From Lycorma delicatula (taxonomy: Eukaryota > Arthropoda > Insecta > Hemiptera > Fulgoridae): DNA of 64,000 nucleotides. The position numbers were made by a program, and so were the translations under genes. Positions 1 to 10,480 of the stretch are shown piece by piece. The DNA lies in NCBI RefSeq assembly GCF_047948215.1, contig NC_134460.1, positions 15,311,501 to 15,375,500 on the forward strand, given 5' to 3'. How positions within the stretch are numbered: position 1 is the stretch's first letter; every line of letters begins with the position of its first letter. The notes below the pieces were generated by a model that was not told the origin of the DNA, ran no database searches, and worked only from the letters and a program-made list of their open reading frames with translations.

Positions 1-768
1 AGTAGCCTGTAAAAAGTTCTATAAAAAGTATATTTAAAAATGCTTCCAAATCTATCTTCTTATCAGACAACCCGTTAGCATTCCAGATTGCTGATCTGAA
101 AAATTGTTCATTTTCTCTCAAGACGAATCAGGAGTAGTTCAAACATCCTGTCCATCATAATCCCCATTATTCGCTCAAATAGTTGAAACATATGACGGAT
201 GAAATAAGGAAAAACTATTTCAGTCATCTAAAGTAATAAAATTTAAAAAAATTAAGTTTGTGCGGTTCACGACGTCGATGGAAAAAACTTTACGTCAAAT
301 TTTTTTTATAAAATTCAAATCTTTATTTTATCTATCGCTTTGTAATAACGTAATTTAAAAGGAACTTTGACGTGAAAAAATAAAATATTTTTAATGAAAA
401 TGGCGGTTTGTAAAAACACTTTATATACATTTTTATACAAATTTATTTATTTATATTTTTTCGATCTTACAATGATTTAAGTTAAAGTGATTGCTCCTTT
501 ATTAGGACCTCCAGGGTCTTAAATTGTTTGCCGACCTAAATAACAAAATTATTATACAAATTAAATTTATTTTTTAAAAGACAGCTGTTATTTTATAACG
601 GTAATGTAAATTAAATTTTTTTGGGTAATAGCTTAGTAACTTTTGAATAAGATTATGTAAAAAGAAGTTGGTATACCTTTGAAATTGTCATAATTTTCTC
701 TACTATAATGTGCGTTTTTCTCCTATAAGATGGAACGCGGTTAAGATTCTAAGCGGCTGGAAATCACT
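1..768. other. AT-rich region, no gene seen
   Basis: Long A and T runs with stops in all frames. No coding sequence, repeat family or RNA gene was recognised here. The region ends at the poly(T) that marks the 3' end of the first LINE. Confidence 0.6.
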
Positions 769-1672
769 ATTTTTTTTTTATTTTTTTTTTTCCCTACTCT
801 CCCCGACCGGATATCCAATTAAGTATATTCAGTCGGGGAGAGTGTCCTTTTACTCTCAAAGGAGGCGTCCCCCACCCGCCGGCTATACGTCCGGCACGGC
901 AGGTTGGCCTCCCCGGTCTCGGATCATTTGTTTTACATTGCCTGCCTCTAATCCTCCGCTTTAGAGTCAAGGTCCGGCTATGCCGTCCCCCAGCGCCTCA
1001 GCAGGGAACCGGGACTCGGTCTTTACGCCTTTGGCCTCTAATCGACAGCGCCGACCCCACAAAGAGCCTAGGCTCCCGCAGGGACGACCCCGCCGACCGG
1101 GACTTGGTCTTTTATTTTAACCCAAACTCAAACTCCCCTGGAGTTCACCCCCTTCTCAGGTACCCGCACACCAAGGCGTACAGGCCCTCCATGGAGTGAC
1201 TGTCCGCCCTACCCTACTGTTTATACTCCCATTCTTCTGTCTTCATCCTCTTTGGCCCGCAGGACCTCCCCGGCGAACCTGCGGAACCATTCCCGGTTCT
1301 CATTGTTGTACCCCGACCGGTTTATGAGATTTTCTGGTGTAAGACCATTAATTACTATTTGACCTCTGTTAACGGCCCATCTTGAACAAATGAACAACGT
1401 ATGTTCGGCATCGTCGTCCTCTGGACAATAGATGCACTGCGGGGTGGCTCTATTCCCGATCCTATACAGATACTGACCGAAAGAGCCGTGCCCCGTCAGT
1501 AATTGTGTCATGTAAAAATTGACATCTCCGAGTCTATTGTTATTCCAGGTTTTAATATTAGGGATTAGGCGTCTGGTCCATTCTCCCACTCTGGACCCTG
1601 TCCACTCTTCTTGCCATTCTTGTTCTATAATCCCTTCCATCTCTTCTTTTGACATACCGCTGTGTCTGACTA
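769..1672 (-). mobile_element. R1-clade-like non-LTR retrotransposon, 5'-truncated
   Basis: A poly(T) run at 769-791 is the reverse-strand poly(A) tail. Just inside it is a perfect 12-bp inverted repeat (796-807 with 832-843) that would fold the RNA 3' end into a stem-loop. A GC-rich 3' untranslated region (about 800-1220) follows, then the C-terminal end of a pol ORF (1221-1655). Similarity to known elements fades near 1672, so only the last 0.9 kb of a longer element is present, the usual result of incomplete target-primed reverse transcription. The overall 3' layout matches the other R1-like copies in this window. No clear TSD was found. Confidence 0.75.
1221..1655 (-). pseudogene. R1-like pol, C-terminal zinc-finger end
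   Basis: 144 residues corresponding to the extreme C-terminus of an R1-type reverse transcriptase polyprotein. Visible features are WTRRLIPNIKTW, the TGHGSFGQYLYRIG segment and a C-x2-C-x7-H-x4-C motif (CIYC...AEHTLFIC) typical of the nucleic-acid-binding finger downstream of the RT domain in this clade. Catalytic RT motifs are missing because the copy is 5'-truncated, so it cannot be functional alone. The sequence differs clearly from the other R1-like copies, so it represents a separate family. Confidence 0.75.
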
Positions 1673-2075
1673 TATAACTTAAGATCTTGAATGGGATTTC
1701 ATGAGTCGGTGTGTTAAACAGGAAAACGATAACCGAGGGAAAATATGAAAGTTTTAAGTACGATTAAAAGTAAATAACTATGCAATATTTTATGAATTTT
1801 ATCAGTATTTTGTTGTAATAGTTTAGACGAGAAAATAGTAAACAAAAAGTATTTCTTGCTCAAGGAGGACACGTAATTTTTTAAAACCTGATAGTCCATT
1901 TAAATTAGAATATATATAAAATTAAATTTCTAATCTTATTTAAAACGTTCAAATATTAACGTCCTTATATATAAACATTAATTTATAATTGTAATAAGTT
2001 TAAATAAGTAATATATGCACCTATAAACGTACAGTGTAGGCTTATTATTTTACTCAACTAATGAAAATAACCAAC
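1673..2075. other. AT-rich spacer
   Basis: No gene seen. Rich in ATATA and AAAT runs, between a LINE 5' junction and a SINE. Confidence 0.5.
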
Positions 2076-2352
2076 CGGGTTGGTCTAGTGGTGAACGGAT
2101 CTTTGCAAATCAGCTCATTTCGAAGTCAAGAGTTGCAACGTTCAATTCCTAGTAAAGGCAGTTCTTTTACGCGGATTTGAATACTAGATCGTGGATACCG
2201 GTGTTCTTTGGTGGTTGGGTTTCAATTAATCACACATCTCAGAAACGGTCGACCTGAGACTGTAGAAGACTATACTCCACTTACACTTACACATATCATC
2301 CTCTGAAGTAATACCTGACGGTGATTCCCGGAAGCTATAAACAGGAAAGAAA
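2076..2352 (+). mobile_element. tRNA-derived SINE, copy A
   Basis: A tRNA-like head is followed by a conserved non-tRNA body and an A-rich tail. Box A (TGGTCTAGTGGT, 2081-2092) and a box B-like GTTCAATTCC (2140-2149) are spaced as in a tRNA gene and would form an internal RNA polymerase III promoter. The body carries the family landmarks ACTAGATCGTGGATACCGG and CACACATCTCAG, and ends with the TAAACAGGAAAGAAAA tail. The same unit recurs at 13.9, 25.7, 38.3, 38.4, 40.7 and 56.5 kb. This copy is diverged in the tRNA part. Confidence 0.85.
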
Positions 2353-2439
2353 ACTAATAAAAATAAGATAATAATTTATCTCGGGGAGATAATAACGGTA
2401 AATGTTCTCGAAAAAAAGGAATTAAAAGTAGGATTCTTA

Positions 2440-2905
2440 AAATGGTAACGGCTTGTAGATCGAGCCGATGTTTACAATAATAAATTCTCAAGCTAATAAA
2501 GCGAGACTACGACGCTACCGTTTGGTAATTTTCCCAGAAGCCTTATACGCAAGCGAGTGTTTAGGAATGTTTTAATGTAAGAAATCTTTTAAAAGAAGAA
2601 TTTTAAGAAAGATTTTCGGACGGGAAAGAACAGAGGAAAATTATAGGCTAAAATCTAACAAAGAAATTTACCAAGAAATAAGAGATTTAGAAACAGAAAT
2701 GCGGAAAATAAGAATAAAGTTTTTTGACGGTAGACAATAGACTTAAAAAATAATTATTTAACTTTTACAGAGGTATAAAAATAAAAATAGGGTGGCACCG
2801 GAAAGTAAACTGAGACCTAGAAGAAGTAAAAAATAGTGGAAAAAATAATAACAGACAGAGTAGAGTTTCGAAAACGATTGAGGTTTTCAAACTAAATGAA
2901 AGGAA
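2440..2905 (+). pseudogene. Degenerate LINE reverse transcriptase C-terminal fragment
   Basis: Scattered but ordered pieces of a LINE pol tail are readable: PEALYASECL near 2538-2568, then KRRILRKIFGRERTEENYRL and SNKEIYQEIRDLE (about 2590-2690). These match the thumb/C-terminal region of RTE-like insect elements as I recall them. Stops and frameshifts interrupt every frame. The R1-like copy at 2921 inserted next to its end. This is an old inactive remnant. Confidence 0.5.
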
Positions 2906-2920
2906 AAAGCAAAGAACAGC

Positions 2921-4026
2921 TTTTTTTTTTTTTTTTTTTCTCTCAGCTCCCCTGGGCCGGACCGACTTGTTGGTATTACGCCGCCCAGGGGAGTGTCTTT
3001 AAACTCAAATAGGCCTCCCCACCTACCGGCAAGGCAGGTTGGCCTACCGGTTAGCTCTTTTTGAGAGTTCTTTATCAATAGACCCAAAAGGGCAATACTA
3101 ATACACCACGCCAGACCCAGTTCGCCGCGACGCGGTACCGGGTCCCTTCAGTATTCAGTGTGCTGTTGCCTGACTGTTACCCGTGGAGTCCTTGGTGGCT
3201 CATCAGTGCCAACACACCGCAGCATGCTGGACCTCACCAGCAAGGCTGTCCACCCAGTTCTATTCTAGCCAACACCTTGTCTTCTCTCGTCGGAGTATTT
3301 CTGTAGAACAACTTGTCTAACAAAACTAGCAAAATTATTCCAGTTTGACTCGCTTCTTAGCATGTAGTCTATTGTTGTCTCTGGAGTTATACCTGTGAGT
3401 GCCTTACTATGTCTAAGTGTGTCCCCCCTATTGCACTCAAAAAAGGTGTGCTCAGCATCATCTATCTCGTTGCAGTAGTCGCAAATTGGCTCTTCTCTCT
3501 TGCCTATTTTGTGCAGATAGTTATTGAAGGAACCATGTCCTGTAAAAAACTGCGTTAGGTGATGATCAACCTCACCAAATCTTCTCGACAACCACGGCTT
3601 GATGTCGGGGATGAGGGTTCTCGTCCATCGACCCACAGCTTCCTGCGACCATCTTTCCTGCCAGATATTATAAACGGCATCCCTGACCTCTTGTTCTGGC
3701 TTGCCTTGTGCCCTCTCCACCCTCTTTTTTGCGATTAGGTCAATAGGAGGTGTACCCGATAACACGCACAGGGCGGCATAGGACACTGTCCTGTATGCGG
3801 ACACAACACCTAGGAGCACACACCTGTGCGTTCTCGCCAGTCTCTCTTTGTTGCGCCTGATGGCGATAGAGCGCCACCAGGCCGGAACGGCATACATAAG
3901 CGAAGACACGACGGTGGTCGCCAGTAAACGGCGCTTTGAGGCCCGAGGGGCATTCTGCGATGACATGATGTTTAGACTTTTTATCATCCTTTCTGCCTTG
4001 TTGCATACATTGACTGTGTGCTCGAA
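2921..4026 (-). mobile_element. R1-clade-like LINE, 5'-truncated copy
   Basis: Reverse-strand poly(A) at about 2921-2940 precedes an 11-bp perfect inverted repeat (2947-2957 with 2983-2993) capping the 3' end. The 3' untranslated region and coding end are very close to those of the 44.7-46.3 kb copy, so both belong to one recently active family. The element breaks off near 4026, where the reading frame runs into unrelated AT-rich sequence. TSD not identified. Confidence 0.85.
3265..4026 (-). pseudogene. R1-like pol C-terminal portion
   Basis: The reading frame is open from an ATG at 4155, but only the part up to about 4026 is LINE-derived; the first 40 or so residues come from flanking DNA. 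The LINE part starts at HTVNVCNKAERM and includes SAYRTVSYAALCVLSG followed by TPPIDL, a hallmark of R1-clade pol, then RRFGEVDHHLTQFFTGHGSF and the finger CDYC...AEHTFFEC (C-x2-C-x7-H-x4-C). RT palm motifs lie upstream of the truncation and are absent. One isoleucine of the SLNIIMSSQ segment is deleted relative to the 45-kb copy. Confidence 0.8.
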
Positions 4027-5040
4027 AGAAGAAGAAAATAAATTGACGTGTATATGTATTATTTTACCTGGTTTTGAAAATAAATGTCCGGTTTGAAGAA
4101 GTAAATTTAAAATTTCACACCTTGTAATTAGTAGATTAACATGGATTTGTATCAAATAAAACGTTATATTATAAATTCTAAAGTTAGGTCATTACACGTG
4201 AAAATAATACTGAAATTTACTTATAAATAGAAATAAAAATATATATAAAGGTCTAAAAATGTATACAATTAAAAAGTTACATTTTATTTAGAATACTGAA
4301 TCCCAAAGTTAAATTTATCTATTGTCGTAGAATTATAAAACCCGATTTGTTGTAACATTATTTATAGAATAAAAACAGTCTTTGCAAAACTACTACAAAA
4401 TGTAGAGGTAATATTATATTTATGTTTTCGGTACTTCAGTACATCGAACGTAAAAGAATAACCAAAATAATAGTTGCGGTTTATCAGAGCAAAGGATTCC
4501 ATCCGATATGAGATTTCTATTCGTTCCCGTTTATATAATGAATTGAGATCTGTCGAAAATTAAAATCCTGAATATATAATAGATAAACGTGAAGGTTTAG
4601 AAAAAAAGTAGAACATATAAACAAAATTTGCGAAAAAGTTTTACTCTCTTTAGTTATGTATTTCAAAGATGTACAGTAAAACTGTAATTTACACGTGAAT
4701 GAAAAACGTTTCTATTTTTTCTTTTTTTTTCACTATAGTAGCGAAGCCCTACCGTTTTTCTATACTTCACATCGTCGTTCTGTAAGAGGTTGTATGAAAG
4801 TTTAATCGGAATCGATGTGGAAGTTTCCAAGAGAAATATTTTTTTTCTGGAAAATTTAACACTTGGTAGGATTCCAAAAAGCTAAATCCACTGCTCTGAA
4901 ACCGTAAATAACCGTCATAATAATTCTAAGATCAACATATTATACGGGAAAGTTATGTATGATTACACACAAAAAAATATTAAATATCCATCCTACCCTA
5001 CTAAACGGCATTTGTATGTACGTCCTCCTTAGTTTAGCAC
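4027..5040. other. AT-rich region, no gene seen
   Basis: No coding potential or recognised repeat. Composition is strongly AT with short homopolymer runs. Confidence 0.5.
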
Positions 5041-5043
5041 CAG

Positions 5044-5560
5044 AATGTACCGATCACTAGCGGAAAATCCCGATTCGTTTGTATGTATCAGGTGTATACT
5101 TGTTATATTATTACATATCGATATACCGTATGTGTGTGTGTGTGTGTGTGTGTGTTTGTATATATATATATAACAGGATCCGGTTAAAAAGTACTAAATT
5201 TTCCCAAAACTTCGATGTATATTTCGCATATATATATATATATATATCGATCCTAGCGCTCTGAAGTTTGATCTCCGGACGACGTTTCACCCGCTCCCAG
5301 TGGTGCCGGCCAGATGATAATCTTTTCAAGTGCTCTCGGGCCGCCGTTCGGAAATTAGAGGAGGTGCGATGGGGTGCCATCGTAATATCTCGGCAACCGC
5401 TCGTTCGATTTTCACGATTCAATTGGCGTATGTATCTGCAGGTCGAGCGCTAACTGTTTAACGCATCAAGTACAATCTCGATCGACCGGATCTTGGTTAT
5501 CCGGAAATTAAATCGTTTAGCTCTATTTTGATTGCACTTACCTACCGTAAAACGTACCGA
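5044..5560. repeat. Direct-repeat motif, (TG)n/(TA)n microsatellites and unclassified GC-richer segment
   Basis: 5044-5085 matches 7648-7690 in the same orientation (shared core CGGAAAATCCCGATTCGTTT). (TG)n lies at about 5129-5154, with (TA)n at 5159-5172 and 5228-5248. 5255-5530 is less AT-rich and reads like a non-coding dispersed repeat (CTCGGCAACCGCTCG-type phrase). Open frames across it carry no recognisable domain. Confidence 0.45.
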
Positions 5561-5770
5561 TCCGATCTTTCGCTAAATACACTCAAACCTGTGCGCTAGC
5601 GCAGCTGTAAAGTATAAACTTATGAAGCCTAAAAAGTAGAAAATAAAAAAATGTATAAAAAAAATGTACAAGCCACTCTTAAATTAAACGCACTAAAATG
5701 TAAATAATAATTTTAGGACGGTATCTCAGAATGGATTTGACTACAAGCTTTGACGGTGATGTGTGAAAGT

Positions 5771-5902
5771 CATAGCTTCAAATTAAAAATTTTATGTTTT
5801 TTCCAATTTTTTCTAATGCGTGATGAACGGCCTAATGTTTGAAGTGTAAACACACGTAAGAAAAAATTGGGAAAAATATCAAATTTTTAATTTAAAGCTA
5901 TG
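5771..5902. repeat. Foldback (inverted-repeat) element
   Basis: Arms 5771-5822 and 5853-5902 are imperfect reverse complements of about 50 bp around a 30-bp loop. They are AT-rich with matching GAAGCTATG/CATAGC ends, and short direct repeats of AAGCTATGAAGTCA lie just outside (to about 5942). Non-coding. The structure resembles a MITE or foldback element. Confidence 0.6.
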
Positions 5903-6000
5903 AAGTCATAGCTATCTTTATGAAGTAAAGCTATGAAGTCACATAATCTTACTTATCAGCAACAAAGCTTGTTGTCAAAGCGATTCCAAAATACCATCCT

Positions 6001-7503
6001 TTTTTTTCTTTTTTTTTTGTCTTCAGTCATTTGACTGGTATGATGCAGCTCTTCAAGATTCCCTATCTAGTGCTAGTCGTTTCATTTCAGTATACCCTCT
6101 ACATCCTACATCCCCAACAATTTGTTTTACATACTCCAAACGTGGCCTGCCTACACAATTTTTCCCTTCTACCTGTCCTTCCAATATTAAAGCGACTATT
6201 CCAGGATTCCTTAGTATGTGGCCTATAAGTCTGTCTCTTCTTTTAACTATATTTTTCCAAATGCTACTTTCTTCATCTATTTGCCTCAATACCTCTTCAT
6301 TTGTCACTTTATCCACCCATCTGATTTTTAACATTCTCCTATAGCACCGCATTTCAAAATCTTTTCTTCTCAGATACTCCGATCGTCCAAATTTCACTTC
6401 CATATAAAGCGACACTCCAAACATACACTTTCCAAAATCTTTTCCTGACATTTAAATTAATTTTTGATGTAAACAAATTATATTTCTTACTGAAGGCTCG
6501 TTTAGCTTGTGCTATTCGGCATTTTATATCGCTCCTGCTTCGTCCACCTTTAGTAATTCTACTTCCCAAATAACAAAATTCTTCTACCTCCATAATCTTT
6601 TCTCCTCCTATTTTCACATTCAGTGGTCCATCTTTGTTATTTCTACTACATTTCATTACTTTTGTTTTGTTTTTGTTTATTTTCATGCGATAGTTTTTGC
6701 GTAGGACTTCATCTATGCCGTTCATTGTTTCTTCTAAATCCTTTTTACTCTCGGCTAGAATTACTATATCATCAGCAAATCGTAGCATCTTTATCTTTTC
6801 ACCTTGTACTGTTACTCCGAATCTAAATTGTTCTTTAACATCATTAACTGCTAGTTCCATGTAAAGATTAAAAAGTAACGGAGATAGGGAACATCCTTGT
6901 CAGACTCCCTTTCTTATTAGGGCTTCTTTCTTATGTTCTTCAATTGTTATTGTTGCTGTTTGGTTCCTGTACATGTTAGCAATTGTTCTTCTATCTCTGT
7001 ATTTGAACCGTAATTTTTTTAAAATGCTGAACATTTTATTCCAGTCTACGTTATCGAAAGCCTTTTCTAGCTCTATAAACGCCAAGTATGTCGGTTTGTT
7101 TTTCTTTAATCTTCCTTCTACTATTAATCTGAGGCCTAAAATTGCTTCCCTTGTCCCTATACTTTTCCTGAAACCAAATTGGTCTTCTCCTAACACTTCT
7201 TCCACTATCCTCTCAATTCTTCTGTATAAAATTCTAAGATTTTTGATGCATGACTAGTTAAACTAATTGTTCTGTATCTTTACATTTATCTGCCCCTGCT
7301 TTCTTTGGTATCATTACTATAACACTTTTTTTGAAGTCTGATGGAAATTCCCCATTTTCATAAATATTACACACGAGTTTGTATAATCTATCAATCCCTT
7401 CCTCACCTGCACTGCGCAGTAATTCTACAGGTATTCCGTCTATTCCAGGAGCCTTTCTGCCATTTAAATCTTTTAATGCTCTCTTAAATTCAGATCTCAG
7501 TAT
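6001..7503 (-). mobile_element. RTE-like LINE, long 5'-truncated copy
   Basis: The poly(A) tail appears as poly(T) at 6001-6018, followed by the family 3' motif (TGTCTTCAGTCATTTGACTG on the plus strand). Reverse-strand coding pieces, in order from 7503 to 6053, are: RKAPGIDGIPVELLRSAGEE (shared with the 28.3-kb fragment), an EDQFGFRKSIGTREAI motif, the FIELEKAFDNVDW palm motif, FADD at about 6770, YLGSRITKGGRSRSDIK, and the tail HILRNPGIVALILEGQVEGK. The frame is broken at least by a TGA at 6900-6902 and by frameshifts near 6400 and 7250. This is the longest RT-side copy of the family in the window. Confidence 0.85.
6053..7205 (-). pseudogene. RTE-like reverse transcriptase (broken)
   Basis: Three adjoining reverse-strand frames (6900-7205, 6354-6860, 6053-6451) make up the RT domain and C-terminal region. 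Motif order is correct for a group of non-LTR RTs: QFGFRKS fingers, AFDNVDW palm A region, GVRQGCSLSPLLFN (broken by the TGA after RKGV), and catalytic FADD retained. The C-terminal segment with MRCYRRMLKIRWVDKVTNEE is typical of insect endonuclease-reverse-transcriptase (RTE-like) elements. EFC-to-SEIWT region differences from the 59-kb copy show independent decay. Not translatable as one protein. Confidence 0.75.
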
Positions 7504-7603
7504 GGCAAATACCGTCCTAAAATTATTTTTTTTACACTTTAGTGCGTTTAATGAATGGTGTTTTAAAAATTTTTACATTTTTTTAAAATTTATTTATGCG
7601 AGT

Positions 7604-8784
7604 GTTTTTCTTCATAAAACAATGAACCGTAACCAAAACGTAGATAGCGGAATGTATCGATCATGAACGGAAAATCCCGATTCGTTTGTATCAATTTCTA
7701 GAGTGAATTTTTTAATTTAACTCGTTATATCAATTTTGATCATTCAAAAAAATATATATATATTTTTACACAAGAGGTCAGTTTTGGACACCTAATTATC
7801 TTATTTTGAGACACCTTCCGTTAACTACTATTTAAATAAAATTAATATAAATAATATTATAAAATATATATTTTATAAATATAAAATTAATACAACAATT
7901 ATATATTTTATCGCGGTTAAATGATCGTACAGGTGGTAATATGTGAATTTGCTTAAAAATTTTGTAATTTTTATAAATAAAATAAAATTAATTAAACTGA
8001 ACTTATAAATATTGTCTTTAATGTGTACCGTATATTTTATGAATACTGTGTTACGCACTTGTAAAGATTTAAATTTTAAAAAGCATTTTCCGCACGGGTT
8101 ATTAATGAACACTCGACTGGTTTATTGCATTTCTTCGTTATATCTTGTTGCACTGATCCATCATAAAATTTTCTAATTCTACTTTTTCATTTATTATAAT
8201 TAATATCCCCATTACTGTTTTACCGCCTCTATACTTCATTTTATTACTAACTAACTTGTAATTTACGACCCATCATCAACCCGGTTCTTCTTGTATAGAG
8301 AATCTACATTTTAGATAATCATTTCAAAAACTTCAGTTATTTCTTTTTGACTTTCCTAAAATCCATATTTATTCCCATAAATCGTTAAATATTTTTAAAT
8401 CGCCATTCTGATACCAGAAGAGTCTTTCACAATCTGTTCTCCTTTTTTATCTCAACCCTGCTCTTGATGATATGTTTATATATATATTTAATTTCTATTC
8501 GATTAAGATACTTCTTTGAATTCTGGGGTATTACACTTATTCTGGGCTGTTGTACTTCCGTATTAAAATTTTTATTTCATTTAATTTTTCAGTCGCACTT
8601 CATTTACTGTTTATTTATTTTTGGATTTAAGTTCTGTACTTTCAATGAATCCATATTTTTCAAAATATTTGAACTTTTCAAGCCGCAAACATCAAAACTT
8701 GTAAATTGTTTGAAATCTAAAATTATAATTTTTACTTTCTGGCGTCATATCTCTAGCGCTATGCTACAAGAAGGAAAGTACGGT
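7604..8784. other. AT-rich region, no gene seen
   Basis: Contains the second copy of the 5044-type direct repeat (7648-7690) and otherwise AT-rich DNA with no recognised coding sequence. Confidence 0.5.
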
Positions 8785-9480
8785 AATCGTTAAAAAAAAA
8801 TGGGAACGGGTTTCTTTTTCATTTCTCAAAGTTTTTTATGATCCAGGAACCCCAAAAAAGAAAAAAAGTGTTCGGAGTAATATTTGTACTTATTTACTCG
8901 TGTTCGGGTGTTGAAGCTTAATAACTTTTGACTGGATAAACCGATTTTGATGAAATTTGGTACAGAGACTTGTGTGCAGGGGCAAATTATTGGCAAAAGT
9001 TTTGGGTCAATATCACCAAGCGGGGCAGTTTGTTTTTTTGAGGACAATTTTCTCAACTTTTTTTAATTCACCCCGCTTTATATTAAGGTCAGTATATGCG
9101 TACACGTTTATCTTAGAATTTTTAAAAAAGATTGGCCCCCATATTTTCTTCCTTCTTTCAAAAAGCGAAACGACTATCATTTTATTTATTGCATATTTCT
9201 TAACCGAAATTTTTATGTTTTCCTTGGCGTAGTAGTAGCCGATCAATCGATTTTATAGGTTTTTTTTTAAACTCTGGTTTATTTAAACATTTAATATTAA
9301 TATTATAATCAAATTTCATCATAATTCACCCCACCCTCAAAAAAGGATGTTAGGTAATTTTTATTGGTTGCACATTTTTCTGTAGAATGTTTTTAAAAAT
9401 CTCTTCCATTTAACATAGTAAACGTAGGCAAATCATAAAAAATTCTTATGAGGTGATTTTTTGGGGTGAGGAGCAGAAAA
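8785..9480 (-). repeat. Unclassified AT-rich dispersed repeat X, copy 1
   Basis: Read on the minus strand it matches 18240-18860 and 37560-39020. Shared phrases are ACAAGTCTCTGTACCAAAT, TTGAGAAAATTG followed by ACC-rich text, and CGCATGTACTGAGCTTAAT-like text. Short open frames are not conserved between copies, so it is judged non-coding. Class unknown; possibly a non-autonomous DNA element. Confidence 0.5.
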
Positions 9481-9550
9481 AATTCTAAAAATGTAGATTT
9501 TTTGAACGTTTTTCATTTATCATTATTCTTCCATTATATAAGAATAATTA

Positions 9551-9894
9551 TAAGGCTATACAAGGAGGACCGGAAAAGTGCGGAAGACATAAGAGCCATA
9601 ACGAGAGTGCATGACATAATGGAAACAGTGAAAGCTCTGAAATGGCGATGGGCAGCGCACAACCCGAGAAGATGTGATGGAAGGTGAACAAAGCCGGTCC
9701 TTGAGTGTAGTCCAAGAGAGCGACAAAGGCCAAGAGGCAGGCCCACCAGAGGCATTAGAAGGGTGGCTGGAACCGAGTGGCAGAGAACGGCGCAGGACAG
9801 ACAAGCATAGCGGGAACTGTTGAAGGCCTACCTGTCGAACTACACTTGAAGAGGCTACATCTTGTAAAAGATTGAAACAGCTGTGTAATAATAA
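9551..9894 (+). pseudogene. 5'-truncated LINE fragment with 14-bp TSD
   Basis: The insert is bounded by an exact 14-bp duplication, TATAAGAATAATTA (9537-9550 and 9895-9908), and ends in a TAATAATAA tail. The coding remnant ALKWRWAAHNPRRCDGR, then GRPTRGIRRVAGTEWQRTAQ, matches the far C-terminus of insect RTE-type pol proteins (LKW-WAGH-AR-DGRW ... GRPPTRW ... VAG-W---AQDR). Internal stops (after DGR and later) make it non-functional. This family differs from the other LINEs in the window. Confidence 0.75.
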
Positions 9895-9908
9895 TATAAG
9901 AATAATTA

Positions 9909-10468
9909 ACCGATGCCAGGAGAATACAAAAACTTTGTCGTCAGGATTGTTCTATACACACTTCATTTTCTTTTTCTCTGAATTTAAGTTTTATACTAGT
10001 AATGAATCTATTTACAATTTTTAAACTTATTTTAACTTTTCAAACTTGGGACCATCAAAACGTGTAAACCGACTGAAATCTAAAATTATAATTTTTTTTT
10101 ATGTTCAATTCACGCTTACTTCTTAGGGATACAGTTCATCATGATTGTGAACTCCTAACAACGTCTAACTACTCGTTCCCAGCAACCTTTTTGTTATCTC
10201 CACCGTCTAATCTACATTTTTATTATATCTTCGTCAGTCTCGTTTCCTTCTTAATCTTCCTCTATCTTGTCGTACTTTTGAATTATCACTGTTTATCGGT
10301 ACACATATACACTCCTTGTCGAACGATCCTTTTCATTTTGTTCAGATATAATATTGTAGTGATCTTTCTTTTTCATTTATATTTCTAGTTACTACGATTT
10401 ATTTTCCAAATTTATCTGCGTTTCCCCATACCCGTTCACCCATTATACTGTAGATAAACATGTCCCTT
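9909..10468. other. AT-rich region, no gene seen
   Basis: Pyrimidine-rich, with an open frame at 10101-10388 that is low-complexity and hydrophobic without a recognisable domain. Nothing further supported. Confidence 0.45.
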
Positions 10469-10480
10469 TTTTACCTCTAT

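Larger units (their letters stand above)
5636..7600. repeat. Inverted repeats flanking an RTE-like LINE
   Basis: About 5636-5730 is the reverse complement, with scattered differences, of about 7505-7600. The best-conserved core contains AATTTTAGGACGGTAT at about 5710-5726 and its complement at about 7509-7525. The right arm abuts the 5' truncation point of the LINE at 7503. The arms either belong to a host repeat or foldback DNA element that received the LINE, or arose by a rearrangement at its 5' end. Confidence 0.5.

Noticed and set aside
2081..2149. Considered as a tRNA gene
   Set aside because: Box A and B are present, but there is no acceptor stem and the same head is attached to a repeated SINE body at seven sites.
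5079..5422. Frames crossing the (TG)n/(TA)n tracts
   Set aside because: The IYIYIY and THTHTH runs are simple-repeat translations, not protein.
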